Shown: one piece after another, positions 43,078 through 49,733 of the stretch | How the letters are laid out: each line of letters opens with the position of its first letter | Position numbering within the stretch: the stretch's first letter is position 1 | NCBI GenBank assembly: GCA_021107455.1 | Contig: JAIOSU010000198.1 | Span: 1 to 49,733 of the forward strand | Origin: Clostridiales bacterium | Lineage (GTDB): Bacteria; Bacillota; Clostridia; Peptostreptococcales; Acidaminobacteraceae | Direction: 5' to 3' | Length of the DNA stretch: 49,733 nt | Made by a program: the position numbers and the translations under genes | The notes under the pieces: model-generated | Told to the model about the DNA's origin: nothing | Databases searched by the model: none | The model's input: only the letters and a program-made list of their open reading frames with translations

Positions 43078-44310
43078 TTATTTTATCTCATTATAAAGTT
43101 TTACGATTTCTATCAAGAGGTCCACAGTCTTTTCCATAGATTGAACCGGAATATATTCAAATCTACCATGGAAATTGTGCCCACCTGTACACAGATTTGG
43201 ACAAGGCAGCCCCATGTATGATAAACGGGCTCCATCTGTACCACCTCTGACAGGTACGATCAAAGGCTTTATGCCTATAGATTCCATTGCCTTTTGAGCG
43301 GTTTCTATAAGATGGAAATGAGGTAATACCTTTTCTCGCATATTGAAGTAAGAATCAATCAGTTCGAGTTCTACAGTTTTGTCACCATACTTGAAGTTGA
43401 TGAAATGCTCTATCTCCTTGAATATGGCTTTCTTCTCCTCGAACTTTTGTAAATCATGATCTCGAATGATATATAGCATTTTTGCCTCTTCGACAGAGCC
43501 CTCAAAGTCATTCAGATGATTGAATCCCTCATAGCCTTCAGTATAAGCAGGATTATCAAATGTAGGCAGCATCTGATGAAATTCCATTCCGATCAGAAGT
43601 GCATTCTTCATTTTACCTTTTGCGGATCCAGGATGAATGTTCGTACCATTGATTTTAATTTTCGCTGTAGCCGCATTGAAATTTTCGAATTCTAGTTCTC
43701 CGAGTTCGCCACCATCAACAGTATAACCAAAATCTGCTCCGAGTCTTTCAAGATCGAATCGATCTGCACCTCTACCGATTTCTTCATCCGGAGTGAATGC
43801 GATTTTGATATTGCCATGTTTTATTTCCGGAGAATGGATCAATCTTTCCACCATGGATAATATCTCAGCGATTCCCGCCTTATTGTCGGCACCCAGTAAA
43901 GTCGTTCCATCCGTGACAATCAAATCCTGTCCGATATAATTTGTGAGATGTTCAAAATCATTAGGTGACATGATGATCTGCTTTTCACTATTCAGCACAA
44001 TATCTTTGCCGTCATAATTTTCTACGATTCTAGCTTTGATGTTTGCACCGGAAAGATCCGGCGAGGTATCCATATGTGCTATGAAAGCCAAATTTGGAGC
44101 ATCATTGTTATCTGAATTGGAAGGCAACTCTCCATATATGTAGCCATTCTCATCCATAATCACATTTGCAATGCCCATTTCTATCATTTCTCGAGTCAAA
44201 TGCTCACCCAAGCTCTTTTGTTTATCAGTACTTGGACAGGTGTCGGAATCCGGATTGGATTCAGTGTCAAACGTTACATACTTTAAAAACCTTTCATGTA
44301 CTTTAGTCAT
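43078..44310 (-). CDS. pepT: Peptidase T
   Basis: [82 protein letters not shown]. Confidence 0.97.
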   Translation of the reverse strand: MTKVHERFLKYVTFDTESNPDSDTCPSTDKQKSLGEHLTREMIEMGIANVIMDENGYIYGELPSNSDNNDAPNLAFIAHMDTSPDLSGANIKARIVENYDGKDIVLNSEKQIIMSPNDFEHLTNYIGQDLIVTDGTTLLGADNKAGIAEILSMVERLIHSPEIKHGNIKIAFTPDEEIGRGADRFDLERLGADFGYTVDGGELGELEFENFNAATAKIKINGTNIHPGSAKGKMKNALLIGMEFHQMLPTFDNPAYTEGYEGFNHLNDFEGSVEEAKMLYIIRDHDLQKFEEKKAIFKEIEHFINFKYGDKTVELELIDSYFNMREKVLPHFHLIETAQKAMESIGIKPLIVPVRGGTDGARLSYMGLPCPNLCTGGHNFHGRFEYIPVQSMEKTVDLLIEIVKLYNEIK

Positions 44311-45139
44311 TGTGATATTGCCTCCTTGTTTTTTGAATATCTTGAAAGACCACTCCCCTGAAGGCTTCGGTCATTCGTTTGATTATAGGGTGTTCAGCTG
44401 AGGAATATGTTATATTGTCTATTTTTTTAATAGGAAGAATATGAATTGAAGTACCGGATATAAAACATGCCTCAAAATCCTCCAGTTCACTAATGTGAAT
44501 GTCTCTTTCAACAAGCTCTATCTTCAAATCTCCTAGGATTCCAATAAGTTTTTCTCTTGTGATTCCCATAAGAATGGTCTCACTCTTAGCCGAGATCAAC
44601 CTTTCATCTTTTATAAAAAATAGATTGGACCGGCTGCCCTCTGAGAGGATGCCCTCTGAGTTGTGCAACAACACTTCATAAACTTGTTCTTTTTGCCTGA
44701 GCTCGGCAATCTTGTTGACATACCCTTCATAAAATACTTTGGCATGTGGATTTTCACGTACGACCTCGGTCGTCATGACATCCACGCCTCTATTATACTC
44801 CACTGGAATCGGATATGAGGACTTTACGAAATATAGAATGGAGTGATCGATTCCATGGACTGATCTTCCTACTTCAAGTCTTATATTATTGTTCATTATT
44901 CCAGTTGATTCCACTAATTTTCTGATGGCCTCATAATAATCCTTTTTATGAAAGTTTGATGGATACCCCACAAGTTCAAGAGAATGTTCCAATCTTTCCA
45001 TATGAGCTTCGAAAAAAAGCGGTATTCCTTCCATCAATCTGATAACTTCATATACAGGTGGATTTTCAAAATTCAAAGTGTTGTCATCTGCTTTGACATC
45101 ACCACTCAACCAATACATCTGATGAATCCTATTGATCAT
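44303..45139 (-). CDS. Aminotransferase class IV (branched-chain aminotransferase/ADC lyase-like)
   Basis: [51 protein letters not shown]; overlaps pepT by 8 nt. Confidence 0.9.
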   Translation of the reverse strand: MINRIHQMYWLSGDVKADDNTLNFENPPVYEVIRLMEGIPLFFEAHMERLEHSLELVGYPSNFHKKDYYEAIRKLVESTGIMNNNIRLEVGRSVHGIDHSILYFVKSSYPIPVEYNRGVDVMTTEVVRENPHAKVFYEGYVNKIAELRQKEQVYEVLLHNSEGILSEGSRSNLFFIKDERLISAKSETILMGITREKLIGILGDLKIELVERDIHISELEDFEACFISGTSIHILPIKKIDNITYSSAEHPIIKRMTEAFRGVVFQDIQKTRRQYHND

Positions 45140-45192
45140 TTTTATGCCTCCATGTAGTGTATTCCAAAGATATTATACCATATTCAACACAT

Positions 45193-45226
45193 AAAAATAC
45201 GCCTTGAGAACTCCCAAGACGCATAA
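45193..45226 (-). terminator. Intrinsic terminator downstream of the ABC permease
   Basis: Minus strand TATGCGTCTTGGGAGTTCTCAAGGCGTATTTTTA. Confidence 0.85.
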
Positions 45227-45233
45227 TTATTAT

Positions 45234-46577
45234 TTATTCAGTTCTAATAGCTTCAAGTGCACTGAGCTTCGTAGCACGTACTGCTGGATAGTATCCTGCG
45301 ATCAATCCTATGATTGTCGAGAAACCAAGTCCAAGAAGTGCTAACCAAGCGGGTATATAAGAAAGGATCTGCGGACCATAATAACCAGTATCCCCTGACA
45401 TTCCAGATATCACAGAGTTGATTATGAATGATACACCATAACTAAATGCAATCCCAAGTATTCCTCCAAAGAATCCAAGCATTGCCGCCTCAAACAAAAA
45501 CAATCTTTTGATGTCTTTGAGTTGTGCTCCAATGACTTTCATTACGCCGATTTCCTTGGTACGCTCATAGATGGACATCACCATGGTATTGGTTATTCCA
45601 ATGGCAGCAATAAATAATGAGACGGCACCGATTCCACCCAAAATGGCTTGAATCATGGCAGATGTCTTTTTCATGTTTTCAAGAGCATCTGTCAAACTGT
45701 AAGCTTCAAATCCCATCGCTTTAATTTGGTCTTGAACTTCCTGAACGTTCTTCACATTATCGACACTGACTTTCATTTCATCATATTTATTGACCTTTTC
45801 ATTGCTTTTAGGCTTTCTACCAGCCCCACCATTGCCTCCATTACCGTCATCCGTTTTATTTTTTCTGTCGAAATCCGCTTTGAGTTTTTCAAAAGTCTCA
45901 TAATCCATGAAAATATCCCATGCATATGTCCAGTCTGTTTCACTGGTAACTCCTGTAGGGTTTAGAATATATCCTCTTGGCCTGCGCCCCTCATAATATT
46001 GGGATGATGGCAAAAGTTCAATTTTGTCCTCAAAAATATTGATTTGCGGTGGATTTCCATATGGATTTCTAGACTGGGGATCATAAAAATTTTGAGCAAC
46101 CTGAAAACCGAACAAAGCCTCGTATTGTCCCTCCACAGAAGGCATGACGCCTTGACTGAGTTTGATGTTCATCAGAGCCAGTTTACTCAGGTCAACAGCT
46201 TTCACATTGCTGTAATTCTCATATTTACCGGCATAGATCTTTGAATCGAATCGCTTGAAACCTATTGCAAAATCCACATGATCCATACTTTCAATCATTG
46301 ATATGGTCTCGTCATCCAAGTAAACTTGATCCGTACCAGTCCCTGATGAATCCCCTGGCATAGCTTCATACATTCTGTAATTGTAGATATCGATCATTGT
46401 CAAACTGCCATATTCTTCGAGTTGTTGCTCAAAGGCTTTGTTCATGCCAAGTCCCAAAGAGACCATGACAACTATGGCAGCCGTTCCTATAACGACACCG
46501 AGGACGGTTAAAATAGTTCTAGCTTTTCGACGCAATAAATTCTTAATGCCCATCAAAGCCAAATCTATACTATTCAT
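45234..46577 (-). CDS. MacB/FtsX-type ABC transporter permease
   Basis: GIKNLLRRKARTILTVLGVVIGTAAIVVMVSLGLGMNK; FtsX TM region IGITNTMVMSIYERTKEIGVMKVIGA. Confidence 0.94.
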   Translation of the reverse strand: MNSIDLALMGIKNLLRRKARTILTVLGVVIGTAAIVVMVSLGLGMNKAFEQQLEEYGSLTMIDIYNYRMYEAMPGDSSGTGTDQVYLDDETISMIESMDHVDFAIGFKRFDSKIYAGKYENYSNVKAVDLSKLALMNIKLSQGVMPSVEGQYEALFGFQVAQNFYDPQSRNPYGNPPQINIFEDKIELLPSSQYYEGRRPRGYILNPTGVTSETDWTYAWDIFMDYETFEKLKADFDRKNKTDDGNGGNGGAGRKPKSNEKVNKYDEMKVSVDNVKNVQEVQDQIKAMGFEAYSLTDALENMKKTSAMIQAILGGIGAVSLFIAAIGITNTMVMSIYERTKEIGVMKVIGAQLKDIKRLFLFEAAMLGFFGGILGIAFSYGVSFIINSVISGMSGDTGYYGPQILSYIPAWLALLGLGFSTIIGLIAGYYPAVRATKLSALEAIRTE

Positions 46578-48618
46578 CCAATGCCTCCAATTCTTTTGCG
46601 AGTCTTTTCTTCTTTCTCGATCTTAAAATGAAAAAAAATACAATTGCAAATAGTATTGCAGCACCTATCGCATATTTGACCCATCCATTATTTGAGGGTT
46701 CTTCTATTGGCATGCCAGGATCAATCGGTCCACCTGGAAACTCACCATCGAAGACAGGTGCTTCAATTACGGAGTATGAGAAGTCCTTTTCCACAGTGGA
46801 GATATTACCGAGTGCATCTTCAAAGGAATAGACAAGTTTACCTTCAAACAGCCCCATTTCCTGGGCGAAAATTTGAGCGGAAAAATAATCACTGCTACCA
46901 GCTTCAAAGTTTCCGACAAAATAGCTGCCTTCATTGGTCTGAACTCCTTCGAGTTTGACCATCATGTTGTACATGGTCGATTTTCCCATGTTATAAAACT
47001 CTTGTTCAATATAGAAAGGTTGTCCGGAATAAATCTCAAAAGGAAGTACGAGCTCTGATGTCTCAAGTCTGACTGGTTGTGCAACCGCAACACTGAGTAC
47101 TTCAGTTTCCTCAAAAGGATTGTTGTTCTGATCATATGCATTTCCGGAACTGTCTTCATATTCCATTTTTGTGGTCAAAGCATATATTTTGACATTGGCA
47201 TCAATTTTTGTTTTCAAGCTGATGGTATGTTTTGCAACTTGATTTGGTCCGATGTTTGATACAAAGAACGAACTTGATGAATCTACCGGTGTGAATACAT
47301 TTTCCTCACTGCTGAGCGTCACTTTGATGTTTCTGGTTCCAGCCACGCTACTCGTATTTTTGATCCACAAATCCAGTGTGAAATCCTGACCCGCATAAAC
47401 ATAGTCATCACCATAATCATATCTTTCAACGATCAATTTTGGCTTGCTTGCTCCACCTGATTCACCATCTGATTTTCCCAACACATATATTCCAACATAT
47501 TCAGATGTGGATTGCTTGTCTTCAGGACTCTGTCCAACTGCATAATAACTTGTCTCAATATAAGAGTGATAGCTTTCAGTCACAGTTTCACTCTTTGCCA
47601 TCATTTTAAATGTCACGGTTCTTCTTTCACCAGGTGCCAATCCTTTCAAAATGACTTTAGAATTTGATTTTGCTATAAACTCTTGCGGATAGTTATAATT
47701 GACCTCCACGTTCTCAAGAGTGGATTGACCAGTATTGAGAACATCAAAAGTCACATTGAAATCTTTGTTTACCCAGATTTGATCGGGTATTTTAAGTTCA
47801 TCAATGTGGAGTTCGGCTTCAATATCCTCCGCTCCTGCCAAATTCAAATACACAGTAAAATCTTTGGTGTAGCTGCCACCAAAATCATCAATATAAGAAA
47901 CATTGACTGAAAGTGGAAATGTTCCAGTTCCTACGTCCTTGCCGGATATGATATTGAAATAGACAAGTTCAGTGCTTCCCGCTCGGAGTTCCTGAAGAGA
48001 TTTCGTATCTGCATCATTATATAAAATCACGCCTTGATTTGAAAAACCGCTGACACTGATTCTCATATCTTTTGCTGAGATGGTTCCAGTGTTTTTAAGA
48101 TTGAGTACTACTGCATTTGGTTGGTCTGGCTTGATTGTATTATCTGTGTTGGTTGTTCCCATGAGTCCTATGATTGGTTCGATATTGTTGTTGACCACTT
48201 TTACGTATGCCTTCTCTGTAGAACTGTACGTTTGATCGTAATAGTTGTAATAATCGAAAACGACATCGAATTCATAAATTCTGGAATCCGCCGTCGGGCT
48301 TACTTCCACATCAAATATGGCTTCTGCTGTATTATTAGGATTAAGATAAGTCACAGTTTTGCTGAGTGTTGTGATATCACTTCTGAAAGGATGATCTCCT
48401 TTTAGGGTTACTCTGATCATTCTCGCTGCCATAGATGAGACATTTTTCATCTGCACAGTGTAAGTGCTCTTCTCCCCAGCATTCACAACTTGTGTGTCCG
48501 CACCGGGCACAAGTCCGATAATCGGCTTATATGAATCAAACTCCGCATATGAATTACCACCTATTAGTGTGGTCATCAGCAAACAAATGATCATTAAAAT
48601 TGATAGTCTTGATTTCAT
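46570..48618 (-). CDS. COG1361-like S-layer/NEW3-CARDB domain protein, secreted and C-terminally membrane anchored
   Basis: Signal peptide, repeated Ig-like modules (VNAGEKSTYTVQMKNVSSMAARMIRVTLKG, DFTLDLWIKNTSSVAGTRNIKVTL), C-terminal TM plus RSRKKKR. Confidence 0.8.
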   Translation of the reverse strand: MKSRLSILMIICLLMTTLIGGNSYAEFDSYKPIIGLVPGADTQVVNAGEKSTYTVQMKNVSSMAARMIRVTLKGDHPFRSDITTLSKTVTYLNPNNTAEAIFDVEVSPTADSRIYEFDVVFDYYNYYDQTYSSTEKAYVKVVNNNIEPIIGLMGTTNTDNTIKPDQPNAVVLNLKNTGTISAKDMRISVSGFSNQGVILYNDADTKSLQELRAGSTELVYFNIISGKDVGTGTFPLSVNVSYIDDFGGSYTKDFTVYLNLAGAEDIEAELHIDELKIPDQIWVNKDFNVTFDVLNTGQSTLENVEVNYNYPQEFIAKSNSKVILKGLAPGERRTVTFKMMAKSETVTESYHSYIETSYYAVGQSPEDKQSTSEYVGIYVLGKSDGESGGASKPKLIVERYDYGDDYVYAGQDFTLDLWIKNTSSVAGTRNIKVTLSSEENVFTPVDSSSSFFVSNIGPNQVAKHTISLKTKIDANVKIYALTTKMEYEDSSGNAYDQNNNPFEETEVLSVAVAQPVRLETSELVLPFEIYSGQPFYIEQEFYNMGKSTMYNMMVKLEGVQTNEGSYFVGNFEAGSSDYFSAQIFAQEMGLFEGKLVYSFEDALGNISTVEKDFSYSVIEAPVFDGEFPGGPIDPGMPIEEPSNNGWVKYAIGAAILFAIVFFFILRSRKKKRLAKELEALDE

Positions 48619-48635
48619 TTTTCATCCCTCGATTC

Positions 48636-49394
48636 TTAAATTTTTACATATGTTTCTTCGTATGGTTTGATATACTTCTCCATAACATCGTCTTCTTCTC
48701 TATTTTCAATACTTTGTATATCCCCGTCTCTTATATGTATGACTTTATCAGCATACAATGCCACTTCCGGGTCGTGTGTGACAATAACTATGGTTTGTTC
48801 TTTTTCTCTGGCCATTTTCCACATGATATGCATGATTTCTATGGATGTTTTAGTGTCGAGATTTCCAGTCGGTTCATCAGCAAAGATAATCTCTGGAGCA
48901 CCAACAAAAGCTCTTGCGATTCCAACACGCTGCTGTTGACCACCGCTCATTTGAGTCGGTCTGTGTTTATATCTGTCTTTAAGCCCCACCATTTCAAGAT
49001 GCTTAAGTGCGATTTTTTCTCTTAAGATTCTAGGTGTGCCTCTAAATATGAGTGGCATAGCAACATTTTCAAGCGCCGTAAGCGCAGTCATAAGATTATA
49101 GGATTGAAATATGAATCCGATATTTTTTTGCCTGAATTTAGCAAGCCTTTTTTCACTCATTTTTTCAATGGCTTCACCTTTGATTTGAATGGTTCCCCGA
49201 CTTGGTTTCTCAAGCCCTGCCATCATATTCAAGAGTGTGGACTTACCTGAGCCTGAAGTTCCCAGCACACAACAGATTTCACCTTTGTGTATGTTCAAAT
49301 CAATCTTATTGAGTGCAACCACTTTTTCGGTCCCGATTTTGTACACTTTTCTAAGATCTTTGATTTCAATTATGACTTCTTTGGGATTTGACAT
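48636..49394 (-). CDS. ABC transporter ATP-binding protein (MacB/LolD type)
   Basis: GTSGSGKSTLLNMMAGLEKPSRG, MSGGQQQRVGIARAFVGAPEIIFADEPTGNLD. Confidence 0.96.
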   Translation of the reverse strand: MSNPKEVIIEIKDLRKVYKIGTEKVVALNKIDLNIHKGEICCVLGTSGSGKSTLLNMMAGLEKPSRGTIQIKGEAIEKMSEKRLAKFRQKNIGFIFQSYNLMTALTALENVAMPLIFRGTPRILREKIALKHLEMVGLKDRYKHRPTQMSGGQQQRVGIARAFVGAPEIIFADEPTGNLDTKTSIEIMHIMWKMAREKEQTIVIVTHDPEVALYADKVIHIRDGDIQSIENREEDDVMEKYIKPYEETYVKI

Positions 49395-49454
49395 CGAGTC
49401 CTCTCCTTTCTCTAAAATTGTCGTATTAATTTTATCGTTTAAAGATTAACATTC

Positions 49455-49733
49455 TCACTGGAATTTCATTAAAATTTCATTAAATATATTCAAAAAGTCC
49501 TGAAAATGAAATAAAATCACTAAAATGAATGCTGCAAATCCAGCTACGGCACCAAGAAAAACAAATCGATCCCTGACTTTGTTCTTTCTATACTGTTCAA
49601 GTTCTATCTCCCAAGCGTACTTTTGATCGGATTTCTCATTAATTTTTTCTGGCTCCTGAACTGGATTCCTCATGGCAAGTTGTGACTGTTTGAGTATGTC
49701 TCGTTTGCTCTTCTCAAATTCAAGTTGTTCCAA
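49455..49733 (-). CDS. Hypothetical protein with C-terminal TM helix, probably truncated by the window edge
   Basis: Open to the right edge; FVFLGAVAGFAAFILVILFHFQDFLNIF. Confidence 0.55.
   Translation of the reverse strand: MEQLEFEKSKRDILKQSQLAMRNPVQEPEKINEKSDQKYAWEIELEQYRKNKVRDRFVFLGAVAGFAAFILVILFHFQDFLNIFNEILMKFQ

Overview
Low-GC Gram-positive (Clostridia-like) chromosomal window, almost entirely housekeeping genes and mostly on the minus strand. Recognisable content: four T-box leaders (one for a gene beyond the left edge, then pheST, thrS, valS); rhomboid protease; pxpABC (5-oxoprolinase); mutS2; a U32-family gene interrupted by two in-frame stops; zapA; cvfB; csp; ABC-F; MATE; pheST; an rRNA methyltransferase; two K+ uptake systems (Ktr-like and Trk-like) flanking pta; the infC-rpmI-rplT operon with a terminator-bearing leader; thrS; DUF445; hslO; a methyltransferase; CPBP protease; M20 amidohydrolase; hpt; a nucleoside-recognition/CD0519-like membrane protein; polysaccharide deacetylase; a DUF4364-like regulator with a secreted C1 cysteine peptidase; folC; valS; pepT; an aminotransferase; and a MacB-type ABC locus with a large NEW3/CARDB-like surface protein. 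I see no CRISPR array, prophage, transposon, rRNA/tRNA cluster or recognisable defence island. The observations most worth checking are (1) the U32 gene whose two halves stay in the same frame, separated only by TAA and TAG six codons apart, with a 15-nt palindrome over the TAA; (2) an unlisted 43-codon membrane smORF at 34882-35013; (3) an apparent ATC start for infC behind an attenuator-like leader; (4) an apparent Arg (AGA) specifier in the left-edge T-box. All assignments are by reading the sequence and motif recall; no searches were run.
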